Assembly: GCA_964459845.1 (NCBI GenBank)
Contig: CAYWOC010000008.1
Span: 1 to 64,000 of the forward strand
Source of the DNA: CALZFJ01 sp964459845
Lineage (GTDB): Bacteria; Bacteroidota; Bacteroidia; Bacteroidales; Muribaculaceae
Direction: 5' to 3'
DNA: 64,000 bases
Positions within the stretch are counted from its first letter, which is position 1; every line of letters begins with the position of its first letter. A model generated the notes under the pieces. The model was not told the DNA's origin, did no database searches, and worked only from the letters and a program-made list of their open reading frames with translations. Below, piece after piece: positions 53,006-61,498 of this stretch. The position numbers and the translations under genes are program-made.

Positions 53006-54688
53006 TTACCTCATATTTACATCGAATGATTTTGGACGCACAAGTTTCTCGGCATAAGTGCGCCCAAATGAGTCGGTGACTTTCACCGTGACACTCGAAG
53101 TGGCTGCCGCAGCTTTTGCGCGGAACATATGTGTGGTGACTACCGGGCGGCTGCCTCCAGGCTTCTTGCCGTTCTTAGCCAATTGCAGTCCGCACGCCAG
53201 CATGTGCAGCGGGTCGATGCCCGAATAGCGCACAACTTCGAGCGGCTTGCCGTCTTCAGCTATCTCGATTTTCCAGTCGGTATCGTAGTCAAACACATTG
53301 ACAACTATCTCATTGTCTCCGAACTTTGAGTAATCGGTCAATTTCGGATAGTAGCCATAGAAAGCCTTTATGTCGCCACCATTATTGGCATAAAACCGCT
53401 TGATGGCATTCACATCATAGATGCGCATCTGGTGGTCGCCTATGCTGTCGATAGGGTCGATTGCCTTGTATTTCCATGTGATTTTGCCGCCCTTGATGTT
53501 ATACAGCTCATATCCTGCCGGCGAACCGTCGCGGCACAGATGCCGTGGCGACATAGTGTTTGTGTTCCACCATGTGCCGCACACTGCCGCTATATTATTT
53601 TCGTGTATATTGGGATATTGAGCTGGATGCGCATGGAAATTGTAATGCGTGTGTCCCGACACTATTTTCACATTATTGAAGCCGCTCAACACCGATGCCA
53701 GCTTGGCATTGTTGTCGCCATGCAGACGCTCCTTCACCGAGAAGTCATTAGTGTTTAATGCCCATGCCTGCGAATGTATGCACAGCATTATCGGTGTGTT
53801 GGCATCGGCTATGTGGCTCAAGTCCTCCTTCATCCAGTCGAGCTGCTCGCCGGTGATTTCATCAAAATAATAATCGGGATTGCCGGCTGCGCCCACAGGA
53901 ATAGTCTCTCCCGGTTTTGGAGGATAATTATTGTAAACGATGTCGTCAAGACATATTATATGCACATCTCCAAGATTCATCGAGAAGTATCGAGGTCCGA
54001 AATTTCTTCTGAACCTCTCCGAAGCAAGAAAGTCGCACTTGTCGGAAGCCGGAACGGCAGGGTCATTGTCGTGATTGCCCATTATATGGAACACTGGAGT
54101 GGGATAACTGCACTCTTCGAGCAAATTGATGTAATCTTCATGAAAGAATTTCTTTTCATACATAAATTCATCCCACACAGCATCTCCAAGTGATATAGTA
54201 TAAAACTTATCACGAGAGTTCTTCACAAGATTGCGGATATTGCTGATATAAAAGTTCTTATATTGGTTTATATCATTGCGGCGCAAAGCAAGATGCTGGT
54301 CGGTAGCCACAATCAGCTTATAGTCGGTGATGCCTGTCTTTTTTATTGCGAAATCATGCTTCTCCTTCTTGTTCACATCACCGTTAAGCGGTCTCCAGAA
54401 ATCTGGCATAAAGCTGTGTCGCTTGCTCGCCACCGGCTCATACCCCGATGGAAGGACATAAAACACGCAATTGTTCTCCTTGCCCGACAGCAGCTCATAT
54501 CGCCCATGGCTGTCGGTACGGGTCCATTTGTAGCCGTCGGTCACATACACTCCCGGCACGCCTTTACCATCGCACTTTATGCATCCCACCACATTACTCT
54601 TGTTGCCAGACGCAAATACAGCCCCAACGCTCGCCACAAGAATCGCAGCAAGCATCAAAAATCTACGATAATAGTAAAAACATTTCAT
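53006..54688 (-). CDS. Exported calcineurin-like metallophosphoesterase
   Basis: 560 residues. Signal peptide ending GAVFASG; N-terminal Ig-like metallophos_N domain (~33-110; VVGCIKCDGKGVPGVYVTDG); central metallophosphatase with ATDQHL, GDAVWDE, MGNHDND, CIHSQ and SGHTHYNFH at ~130-355; and a C-terminal metallophos_C domain (~390-550). The family is periplasmic or secreted and cleaves phosphoesters or diesters of unknown identity. Promoted from the dispersed repeat just upstream (copy D). Confidence 0.88.
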   Translation of the reverse strand: MKCFYYYRRFLMLAAILVASVGAVFASGNKSNVVGCIKCDGKGVPGVYVTDGYKWTRTDSHGRYELLSGKENNCVFYVLPSGYEPVASKRHSFMPDFWRPLNGDVNKKEKHDFAIKKTGITDYKLIVATDQHLALRRNDINQYKNFYISNIRNLVKNSRDKFYTISLGDAVWDEFMYEKKFFHEDYINLLEECSYPTPVFHIMGNHDNDPAVPASDKCDFLASERFRRNFGPRYFSMNLGDVHIICLDDIVYNNYPPKPGETIPVGAAGNPDYYFDEITGEQLDWMKEDLSHIADANTPIMLCIHSQAWALNTNDFSVKERLHGDNNAKLASVLSGFNNVKIVSGHTHYNFHAHPAQYPNIHENNIAAVCGTWWNTNTMSPRHLCRDGSPAGYELYNIKGGKITWKYKAIDPIDSIGDHQMRIYDVNAIKRFYANNGGDIKAFYGYYPKLTDYSKFGDNEIVVNVFDYDTDWKIEIAEDGKPLEVVRYSGIDPLHMLACGLQLAKNGKKPGGSRPVVTTHMFRAKAAAATSSVTVKVTDSFGRTYAEKLVRPKSFDVNMR

Positions 54689-54733
54689 ATAATCAGAATT
54701 TTATCAAGTTAATGGTATTTCAGAATTATTATC

Positions 54734-54811
54734 TGCTGCAAATCGAATGCAGAATATCAAGCTCGCTTGAATATTATGCTGAGGTGCAGCCTATCTTCTG
54801 CAAAGATAGTG
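54734..54811 (-). repeat. Dispersed promoter-hairpin repeat, copy D
   Basis: Reverse orientation. Hairpin AATATCAAGC / GCTTGAATATT (54753-54775) differs from copies A-C by paired changes. The upstream-end TATCTTTG is at 54800-54807 (minus); the downstream-end box has been lost or altered. Confidence 0.8.
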
Positions 54812-54830
54812 CAAATTAGAAGAACAACAA

Positions 54831-54867
54831 GCGGATGCCACAAAACTTTTTGTTAAGTGACATCCGC
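54831..54867. terminator. Terminator after recA
   Basis: Stem GCGGATGCCAC / GTGACATCCGC (one mismatch) lies 28 bp past the recA stop. Confidence 0.65.
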
Positions 54868-54894
54868 TCGTTTTTATTATAAAAAATCGAAGAT

Positions 54895-56016
54895 TTATTG
54901 CTCGTCGCGCTTGGCTTTCATAGCAGCCATAATTTTTGCCTCAAGTTCTTCGGCAAGCTCAGGATTGTCGGCGATAGTGCGCTTGGCAGCATCACGACCT
55001 TGACCAAGACGTGTCTCCTCATAAGAGAACCATGCTCCGCTCTTCTTCACGATGCCATATTGCACACCAAGATCCACAATTTCTCCTATCTTCGAGATGC
55101 CCTCACCGAATAGAATCTCAAATTCTGTTTTGCGGAATGGAGGCGCAACCTTGTTTTTCACCACCTTTACGCGAGTCATGTTACCAAGCACTTCCTCGCC
55201 GTCTTTAATCTGACCTATGCGGCGAATGTCGAGACGAACCGATGCATAGAACTTCAATGCATTACCGCCAGTGGTGGTCTCAGGAGTACCAAACATCACT
55301 CCGAGCTTGTCGCGAAGCTGGTTGATGAAGATACATGTGGTGTTGGTCTTTGAGATTGTGGCAGTGAGCTTGCGCAGCGCCTGCGACATAAGGCGTGCCT
55401 GAAGCCCCATCTTGCTGTCGCCCATGTCTCCTTCGATTTCAGCCTTCGGAGTAAGAGCCGCAACCGAGTCGATTACTATCACATCGATAGCCGATGAGCG
55501 TATTAGCTGGTCGGCAATTTCAAGTGCCTGCTCGCCATTGTCCGGCTGAGAAATCCACAAGTTATTTACATCCACGCCAAGTTTCTCGGCATAGAAACGG
55601 TCAAACGCATGTTCAGCATCGATTATTGCCGCTATGCCACCGAGCTTCTGAGCCTCGGCAATGGCATGGATAGCAAGTGTTGTCTTACCAGAAGATTCCG
55701 GGCCATATATCTCGATTATACGTCCACGCGGATAGCCTCCCACTCCGAGGGCGAAGTCAAGACCTATCGAGCCTGTCGGGATTACTTCTATGTCCTCAAT
55801 ATTCTCATCGCCCATCTTCATGATTGAGCCACGGCCGTATGCCTTGTCGATTTTATCCATAGCCACTTGCAGAGCCTTCAATTTCTCGGCCGACACTGGT
55901 GCCGGACCTTTCTTCTGCTGCGGAGCCTCCGCCTTGGCTTCTTTTGCGGCCTTGCCAGCCTTAGGTGCAGGAGCAGTCGTCTCCTCGCCAAATATATTTG
56001 TCTCTTTGTCTGCCAT
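54895..56016 (-). CDS. recA: Recombinase RecA
   Basis: 373 residues. Walker A GPESSGKTT at 105-113, Walker B-type VIVIDSVAALTP, loop L2 NQLRDKLGVMFGTPETTTGG, and the RecA core throughout. It has an unusual Ala/Lys-rich N-terminal extension of ~35 residues. It drives homologous recombination and the LexA-type response. Starts 18 bp after bcp, so the two are co-transcribed; no SOS box was recognised. Confidence 0.97.
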   Translation of the reverse strand: MADKETNIFGEETTAPAPKAGKAAKEAKAEAPQQKKGPAPVSAEKLKALQVAMDKIDKAYGRGSIMKMGDENIEDIEVIPTGSIGLDFALGVGGYPRGRIIEIYGPESSGKTTLAIHAIAEAQKLGGIAAIIDAEHAFDRFYAEKLGVDVNNLWISQPDNGEQALEIADQLIRSSAIDVIVIDSVAALTPKAEIEGDMGDSKMGLQARLMSQALRKLTATISKTNTTCIFINQLRDKLGVMFGTPETTTGGNALKFYASVRLDIRRIGQIKDGEEVLGNMTRVKVVKNKVAPPFRKTEFEILFGEGISKIGEIVDLGVQYGIVKKSGAWFSYEETRLGQGRDAAKRTIADNPELAEELEAKIMAAMKAKRDEQ

Positions 56017-56034
56017 ATATATTGCTTGTTTAAA

Positions 56035-56484
56035 TTATTTCAAGTTTAATATTTGATTTGCGCTGTCTTTTGTCTTCACTTTTGTGATAATATCGGTGAC
56101 AGTGCCGTTTTCATCCACAAGGAATGTGGTGCGCACCGTTCCCATATATTCACGTCCAGCCATCTTCTTGAGCTGCCACACTCCGAATGCCTTGTTGAGC
56201 GTCAAATCCTCATCGGTGATGAGAGGAAAACGCAGTGCAAACTTATCGGCAAACTTGCGGTGCGACTCTGCGCTGTCCTTGCTCACTCCCACTACGGCAT
56301 ATCCCGCAGCAGCAAGGTCGTCAAGTCCGTCGTTTAGGCTGCAAGCCTCGGCAGTGCAGCCGGGTGTATTGTCCTTGGGATAGAAATATATCACCAGTTT
56401 TCTGCCGGCAAAATCACTTGCTTTAAGCACATTGCCATCGGCTGTCGCTCCAAGTATTTCCGGTATTTTGTCACCTATTTTCAT
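56035..56484 (-). CDS. bcp: Thioredoxin-dependent thiol peroxidase
   Basis: 149 residues, peroxiredoxin Q type. The peroxidatic Cys43 and resolving Cys48 lie in DNTPGCTAEACSLND, and YPKDNTPGC precedes them. It reduces hydrogen peroxide and organic peroxides with thioredoxin. The promoter boxes of repeat copy E lie 70-160 bp upstream; recA follows. Confidence 0.95.
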   Translation of the reverse strand: MKIGDKIPEILGATADGNVLKASDFAGRKLVIYFYPKDNTPGCTAEACSLNDGLDDLAAAGYAVVGVSKDSAESHRKFADKFALRFPLITDEDLTLNKAFGVWQLKKMAGREYMGTVRTTFLVDENGTVTDIITKVKTKDSANQILNLK

Positions 56485-56558
56485 CTCTTTGAAATTTTAT
56501 TTTATCCAAAAAATATCTTCACGTCAATCTCTCAAGCATAAAGACTTTTTCATCTTTT

Positions 56559-56647
56559 GCAAAGATAGTGCAAATCGAATGCAGAATATGCCAAATTCAT
56601 TTGAGCATTTATGCTGAGATGCAGCCTATCTTATGCAAAGATAGTGC
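56559..56647 (-). repeat. Dispersed promoter-hairpin repeat, copy E
   Basis: Minus-strand TATCTTTG boxes at 56560-56567 and 56636-56643. The hairpin ATGCCAAAT / ATTTGAGCAT (56588-56608) has a wholly different stem sequence from the other copies, yet still pairs with the same one-base bulge. Confidence 0.8.
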
Positions 56648-56796
56648 AACGGACATCAAAAGCAAAACAAAAACCGAAGTTTTTAAGCATGATGTCAATT
56701 CACATTGCAAAGGTAAAGCACACCATGTGCATTTTGCATTCCCACATAGGTTAAATTCAGCAAATTTCAGCTCTCTATCAACACACGACACACAAA

Positions 56797-56832
56797 AGCC
56801 TCAAAACATATTTCACAATACGCTCTGAGGCT
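56797..56832 (-). terminator. Terminator of the sigma/barrel operon
   Basis: AGCCTCA (56797-56803) pairs with TGAGGCT (56826-56832); on the minus strand TTTTGTGTG follows. Confidence 0.5.
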
Positions 56833-56897
56833 CTACTTAGTACAGTGCTTAATATTTCCTTTTAGTCAAAATCTTCGTCGGTCATCACAACTAAGGC

Positions 56898-57794
56898 TTA
56901 GAACAGCAGCATAGTTCCGAACGACAGCGACTGGAACTTCGGTCCGAAATCAGTTTTCAGCACATTGCATGGAGAATATTTGGCATAAAAACCGATTATT
57001 CCGCCCCATGTGACGGTAGCCATCAGGTCGCACGTCACCACATTCTGGTGAATGTCCTTGTTGAAATCCTCATATTGCATATCACCAATGCGATATTTCG
57101 TCTTCACACTGCCATACACATTGAAGTCGAGTATTGCGCTTAGCGAAGTCTTGAACCTTGCGCCAAGATTGCACTGATAGGTGAGCGGAACAAGCAGCGA
57201 GAAAGTCTTTATGCGCGACAAGCGGTCGTAGGCGTTGGCATCGGCATAGCTGCCTATTGTCAGCTTCCCGCTGGCATCATCTCTATAAAAACGCACATTG
57301 TCATCAAGCCTATAATTACGCCAGTCGAGTCCCAAACCTACAATGAACTTGCTTCGCCATGATGTCTGATAGCTTAGAGCCAAAGCATTGGTCCACATTA
57401 TCTCAGCCCCTTTCAATCCAGCTCCACTCGGGGCGTTCACGCCCATCGAGTATCCAAAAGCCAGTCCAGAGCTTTCCACACTCCAGTATGGATATTTCAC
57501 ATTGCGGCGATACTTGTGCGCAAACGGCATCGACAGACACCAGTTGTTGCTCGATTGGTGAGTTTTAACCACTGCATCGGGAGAGAACTGCGAGCGGTAG
57601 GTGTAAGTGGAATCTGCATCACCGCCTATGCCCAAGATATTTATCGTCACGCCATGGGTGTCTTCTGTAATCACAAGCTGATCGGCATTTTCCACTTGCT
57701 TTATCACCTTTGCGCTTACCGAGTCGGTAACTTCTGCCGCCATAGCCGTGAATGAGGCTGCAAGGGCGAGCATTGCTATATATATCTTTTTCAT
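56898..57794 (-). CDS. Outer-membrane beta-barrel protein (PorT-like), copy 1
   Basis: 298 residues. Signal peptide MKKIYIAMLALAASFTAMA; strand-rich barrel ending in LLF. Shares with the next gene the order short N-terminal leader, VVxxHQ/Y region, GxxxGVNAPSGAGLKG-type loop (SMGVNAPSGAGLKGAEI), KFIVGLGLDWRNYRL, LSRIKTFSLLVPLTYQ and a terminal ...FGPKFQSLSFGTMLLF. Last gene of a five-gene minus-strand operon headed by a sigma factor. Function unknown. Confidence 0.72.
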   Translation of the reverse strand: MKKIYIAMLALAASFTAMAAEVTDSVSAKVIKQVENADQLVITEDTHGVTINILGIGGDADSTYTYRSQFSPDAVVKTHQSSNNWCLSMPFAHKYRRNVKYPYWSVESSGLAFGYSMGVNAPSGAGLKGAEIMWTNALALSYQTSWRSKFIVGLGLDWRNYRLDDNVRFYRDDASGKLTIGSYADANAYDRLSRIKTFSLLVPLTYQCNLGARFKTSLSAILDFNVYGSVKTKYRIGDMQYEDFNKDIHQNVVTCDLMATVTWGGIIGFYAKYSPCNVLKTDFGPKFQSLSFGTMLLF

Positions 57795-57835
57795 TTCTTT
57801 TTCTTCTTAATTTACATTTTTACAACACATATCTG

Positions 57836-58720
57836 TCAAAATCCCACCATGAATCCCACAGAGAATGAGCGGAACTCAGGTGCTTTTGCGCTTTTAAGCA
57901 CGGTAGCTGGATTGTACTTCACATATATTCCTATATCGCTGAATTGTGCTGTCGCCATAAGGTCGGCAGTGACTTTGCGCTGACCGATGCCCTGCTCCAC
58001 TTTCTTGACCTCGATGCCGTCTTCTTCTTCGATGCGGTAGCGCGTCAAGATTGAGCCATACACATTGAAATTGATTACCGCTCCTGCCGACAAGGCAAAT
58101 TTGCCAAACGATTTCTTGAACATCAACGGCACATCAAGATAAAACAGTTTCAATCTCGACAGCCTGTGATAAGTGCCTTCATCATATCTCGCTATAGCCA
58201 CATCTCCAGCCTCATCTTTCACAAACATCTGCTCCGACGACAGTCGGTAGTTCTTCCAGCCGAATCCCACACCTGTCACAAATGTGAATGTATGGGGAAA
58301 CTTCACGGCAAACGACACTGGACTGAGCAGTCCAAGCTCTGCCGACTCACCCATCTTGCATGTTCCCGATGGCACGCCCGACATATTCACAAATCCATAA
58401 TGCATACCGAGGGCATAAAACCATTCGGTAGTGACTTTATTGCCAGTGTTCTCCTTTCCGAGCGACGGAAGGAAAGGCATCACAAAATCATCGTCAATCG
58501 AATCGAGCCCGGCTTTGGCATAGTCGGTAGTATATCGGTAGGAAAACTTCTTGGATTTCTCGCTTCCAGTCACATCCACTATCACACCTCCGTCCTTCTT
58601 CTCGGAGATTACCACTTTGTGCGGCTTCTCTACAATTGCCACTGTGTCGATTCTCGTCTGGGCATTCGCTGCAGCTCCTGCAAGTACAGCTCCAAATGCC
58701 AATATCGCTATTTTTCTCAT
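57836..58720 (-). CDS. Outer-membrane beta-barrel protein (PorT-like), copy 2
   Basis: 294 residues. Signal peptide ending GAAANAQ; barrel motifs ALGMHYGFVNMSGVPSG, FTFVTGVGFGWKNYRLS, LSRLKLFYLDVPLMFKK and end SFSVGFMVGF align with the downstream paralogue, so the pair arose by tandem duplication. Forty-one bp separate the two. Unknown function; perhaps part of an envelope stress response run by the sigma factor. Confidence 0.72.
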   Translation of the reverse strand: MRKIAILAFGAVLAGAAANAQTRIDTVAIVEKPHKVVISEKKDGGVIVDVTGSEKSKKFSYRYTTDYAKAGLDSIDDDFVMPFLPSLGKENTGNKVTTEWFYALGMHYGFVNMSGVPSGTCKMGESAELGLLSPVSFAVKFPHTFTFVTGVGFGWKNYRLSSEQMFVKDEAGDVAIARYDEGTYHRLSRLKLFYLDVPLMFKKSFGKFALSAGAVINFNVYGSILTRYRIEEEDGIEVKKVEQGIGQRKVTADLMATAQFSDIGIYVKYNPATVLKSAKAPEFRSFSVGFMVGF

Positions 58721-58742
58721 ATCATTTCTTCTTAAAGTTTAA

Positions 58743-59198
58743 TTATTTCACCATTTTCAGCACCTGCGATTTTGTGGCATCTCCGCTCATATATATCACA
58801 GTAACTTTCACCTTGTCGCCGCCGAGCGACTTGCCAGCATAGAACAGATATCTTCTCGTGGCGGCAAACACAGGCAGCACATAGAATCCGTAGCGCAGAT
58901 GTCCGTCGCGGTAAGCCACCTCCTTGTCGGTTGCCGTGGCACCGTCGCTAAGCACAAGATGTTCTATCTCTGCCGCCGTCTTCACATCACAGGTGAGCGA
59001 CAAGCTCCTGTACACATCGAGGTGATATTTCTCAATACTTTCACCGGCTACATATGTTGCCACCGCATTTGGCAGCTTGGCATACTTGTCGGCAAACACA
59101 TTCCTCACGTTCAGCCCCCGCTGCGCCATCGCCGACAACGATGCCATCACCATCAGCGCGAGCATTATCACGCTTCTTTTCACGCCCAAGTTCATCAC
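58743..59198 (-). CDS. DUF6108-family exported protein
   Basis: 151 residues, signal peptide ending SLSAMAQ, then a small alpha/beta domain (VRNVFADKYAKLPNAVATYVAGE, YVLPVFAATRRYLFY). This family is regularly found between a sigma factor pair and barrel proteins in Bacteroidales. Function unknown. The upstream gene is 11 bp away. Confidence 0.7.
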   Translation of the reverse strand: MMNLGVKRSVIMLALMVMASLSAMAQRGLNVRNVFADKYAKLPNAVATYVAGESIEKYHLDVYRSLSLTCDVKTAAEIEHLVLSDGATATDKEVAYRDGHLRYGFYVLPVFAATRRYLFYAGKSLGGDKVKVTVIYMSGDATKSQVLKMVK

Positions 59199-59209
59199 TT
59201 TATAAAATT

Positions 59210-59701
59210 TTAATTATCCACATCTCTTAGAGCTTCACGAATATCGTCAATCTGGCTACGCATATCGCAGTCGGTGGCATTGGCGGCTTCGCGTATGTCG
59301 CTGAAATCGTCCTGCACTATGCTCATCACATGCGAAGGGTCGTCGATGCGCTGCCCTTGCACATAGGCATAGCAGTCACCGTTCTCCTTGCCGGCACTGT
59401 TGCCGTCGATCAGCCATACGCTAACACCAAGCACCACTGCCACAGCAGCCACGGCAGCCACTTGCATGGCGCGTTGCCCCCATCTCATGCGACGAACATT
59501 GCTATGGGCTTTCTTCACTGCCACATAGCCAAGCACGGCACGAATATCATCATATCGCGGATTGTCGTCGCACGCCACTGCATATTTAAGCGCAGCCTCC
59601 TCCTCGACCGAAGTCTCGGCGTTGAAATACCGCTCTATCAAGTCGCTTATCTGCGCTTCGCTGAGCGTCTTTTTGCCTTTTGCGTTATTCATCACTGTCA
59701 C
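59210..59701 (-). CDS. Single-pass membrane protein, likely anti-sigma factor
   Basis: 163 residues. N-terminal cytoplasmic region (LSEAQISDLIERYFNAETSVEEEAALKYAVA) of the kind seen in Bacteroidota anti-sigma factors, one membrane helix (~81-101, VAAVAAVAVVLGVSVWLI) and a short periplasmic tail rich in Asp. It overlaps the sigma gene by 4 bp, which supports a sigma/anti-sigma pair; it lacks a zinc-binding HxxxCxxC motif and a FecR domain. Confidence 0.65.
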   Translation of the reverse strand: MTVMNNAKGKKTLSEAQISDLIERYFNAETSVEEEAALKYAVACDDNPRYDDIRAVLGYVAVKKAHSNVRRMRWGQRAMQVAAVAAVAVVLGVSVWLIDGNSAGKENGDCYAYVQGQRIDDPSHVMSIVQDDFSDIREAANATDCDMRSQIDDIREALRDVDN

Positions 59702-60216
59702 TCTTTGCTTAAATAAATTTCTCTTATCAATCTTCGCGTCCTGCTGAGAGCCACTCTCACAGCAGCAGGTTGCATATCCAAGGATTCAGCTATCGCTTCA
59801 AAACTCAAGCCTTCAAGGTCGCGCATTCGCAGAATCGCCTGTTGCCGGCCGGTCAATCGGCTGTTCACTATCTGCTCCACGCTGGCAAACAGCTCTTCGC
59901 GCCGCTGTGCGCTCTCGTCATCGTCGGCAGCAGCCACATCTTCGTCAGATGTGTCGCGATTCTCATCGATACTCACCGTCGGCGAGTGGCTGTGCCGACG
60001 CAAAGTGTCGATGCAGATGTTGTGAACCGCTGTCACGCTGAGAGCTTCAGCTTCCTTCTGGCTGCATATTCGCTCACGTCGCTGCCACAGCCGGCAGAAC
60101 GCATCCAGCAATGCGTCATCGGCATCGCTGCTGTCGCCAAGAATCCCGGTAGCGAGACTCTTTAGCCTATGTCGCAGGTCGGTAAAGACCGTAGTGAGCA
60201 TATCGTTTTTTATCAT
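59698..60216 (-). CDS. ECF-type RNA polymerase sigma factor
   Basis: 172 residues from the ATG at 60216; ATGs at 60240 and 60201 are alternatives, and a longer frame starts at 60306. Region 2 (ADDALLDAFCRLWQRRERI, VTAVHNICIDTLRR) and region 4 (LTGRQQAILRMRDLEGLSFEAIAESLDMQPAAVRVALSRTRRLI) are clear. A variable acidic linker lies between them. It heads the operon with the anti-sigma-like protein and barrels. Confidence 0.87.
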   Translation of the reverse strand: MIKNDMLTTVFTDLRHRLKSLATGILGDSSDADDALLDAFCRLWQRRERICSQKEAEALSVTAVHNICIDTLRRHSHSPTVSIDENRDTSDEDVAAADDDESAQRREELFASVEQIVNSRLTGRQQAILRMRDLEGLSFEAIAESLDMQPAAVRVALSRTRRLIREIYLSKE

Positions 60217-60343
60217 CTCTCTTTTTATCAGTTCACACATATAGCAAACGCACGCCTCGGTGTTTTGCAACACAAATATCACAAATTTTCTCTTCTCGCA
60301 CACCATTTTTTCTCAAAATCGAAGGCAAAAGCCACCGGCAAGC

Positions 60344-60384
60344 ACAAAAAAAGCCCTGACAGCGCATCTCAGCGACATCAGGGC
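60344..60384 (-). terminator. Terminator of hsp20
   Basis: Stem GCCCTGA / TCAGGGC (60353-60359 with 60378-60384), followed on the minus strand by seven T. Confidence 0.75.
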
Positions 60385-60410
60385 ATCCATCTTGTGCTTA
60401 TTTCACTTTT

Positions 60411-60848
60411 TTATTGGATTTCAATCTTGCGGTTCTGTTTCTCACGTTGGTCTTGCGTCATCTTTGGCAATTCCACCGTTAAAACACCGTCGGCAACGCT
60501 TGCCGCAATTTTCTCTTTATCGACATTATCGGGCAATACGAGTGATTGCTGGAACTTTGAGTAAGAAAATTCGCGGCGCAAGTATTTCTTGCTGTCCTTG
60601 CCCTTCTCCTCATTCTCGCTCTTCTTCTCCATCGAGATTACCAATTCATTGTCTTCATCCAAATGGATGTTGAAATCATTCTTGGTCATACCCGGTGCGG
60701 CAACCTCAACCTTATAGGCGTTCTCGTCTTCTATAACGTTGATTGCCGGAGTTGAAGTATTAACTTTGGCAACCCAATCATTGTCGAAAAAGTCATTAAA
60801 GATACTTGGGAACCATTCTTGATTGTTGTATTTTCTAACCGGCATCAT
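60411..60848 (-). CDS. Small heat shock protein, Hsp20/alpha-crystallin family
   Basis: 145 residues. Alpha-crystallin domain ~40-135 with VIEDENAYKVEVAAPGM, LREFSYSKFQQSLVLP-like and DGVLTVELPK motifs. It is an ATP-independent holdase chaperone of the cytoplasm. Unusually for this window it has a strong ribosome-binding site AGGAGA at 60857-60862. The -7-like TAACTTTA lies ~20 bp further upstream. No CIRCE-type operator was seen. Confidence 0.93.
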   Translation of the reverse strand: MMPVRKYNNQEWFPSIFNDFFDNDWVAKVNTSTPAINVIEDENAYKVEVAAPGMTKNDFNIHLDEDNELVISMEKKSENEEKGKDSKKYLRREFSYSKFQQSLVLPDNVDKEKIAASVADGVLTVELPKMTQDQREKQNRKIEIQ

Positions 60849-61295
60849 AGTTTTAATCTCCTATATTTTAAAGTTATACATTCAATATTTTTAATTTTCT
60901 CTTGCCCTCTGCCTTTCGGTTTCGGACTTCGCTTATAGTATTTGCAAAACGGGTGCCACCTCTGCACCACCTGCCATTTTCTTCGACACTTTTAAACCCT
61001 TGCAAACTTTGTTCACACTGCCGCCTACAGAATTAAACTTTTGCAAACTTTGTTCACATTGCCGTCTGACGAAATGTACTCACCCCACACCTCATCCCCA
61101 CCAGCCTGTCTGCAAATTTGTCACCCCAAGAATAAATCCGACAGAAAATCGATAATTTTAATGTCTTCTCCAAACTCTATTTGGTAGAGTAAAAGCACGT
61201 TTTTCTCTACAATCACAGCTCATTGCTTTTTTAGAATTGTTATTGGTAATTATTTATTATTTCTGTATATTTGCCGAAAAATAAATTCTTATATT
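60849..61295. other. Intergenic region, 447 bp
   Basis: Includes the hsp20 leader, a 41-bp-period direct repeat (61000-61058) with core TTGCAAACTTTGTTCACA, and a TATATTTG -7 box at 61265-61272 for the short frame at 61296. Otherwise nothing recognisable. Confidence 0.5.
61000..61058 (+). repeat. Imperfect tandem repeat with 41-bp period
   Basis: TTGCAAACTTTGTTCACA occurs at 61000-61017 and 61041-61058, with similarity continuing through TGCCGnCT. Confidence 0.65.
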
Positions 61296-61421
61296 ATGGC
61301 GCAACATATTGTAATACAGGAGGAAGACAAGAATATCTTTTCGAGCTTAATCATGCCATTAGGCTCTATGAAAGGCATAACGGTATTATCAGACAATTTC
61401 ACTAACAATAGACCAAGATAG
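61296..61421 (+). CDS. Candidate small protein (41 residues)
   Basis: ATG at 61296 opens MAQHIVIQEEDKNIFSSLIM ending NNRPR; 24 bp upstream is a -7 box TATATTTG. Gene-like start context, no recognised family. A frame on the opposite strand overlaps the downstream gene and is less plausible. Confidence 0.4.
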   Translation: MAQHIVIQEEDKNIFSSLIMPLGSMKGITVLSDNFTNNRPR

Positions 61422-61498
61422 GTCACTCGTGTGGGAACGAAATGACACAGAATTAGTCCTTGTATTAACTCACGGCTACCTGTTTTTGTATATGTTTT

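Larger units (their letters stand above)
56485..56897. other. Intergenic region, 413 bp, upstream of bcp
   Basis: Carries repeat copy E, a further minus-strand -7 box TACCTTTG at 56708-56715, and the terminator of the barrel operon at 56797-56832. No convincing gene. Confidence 0.55.
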
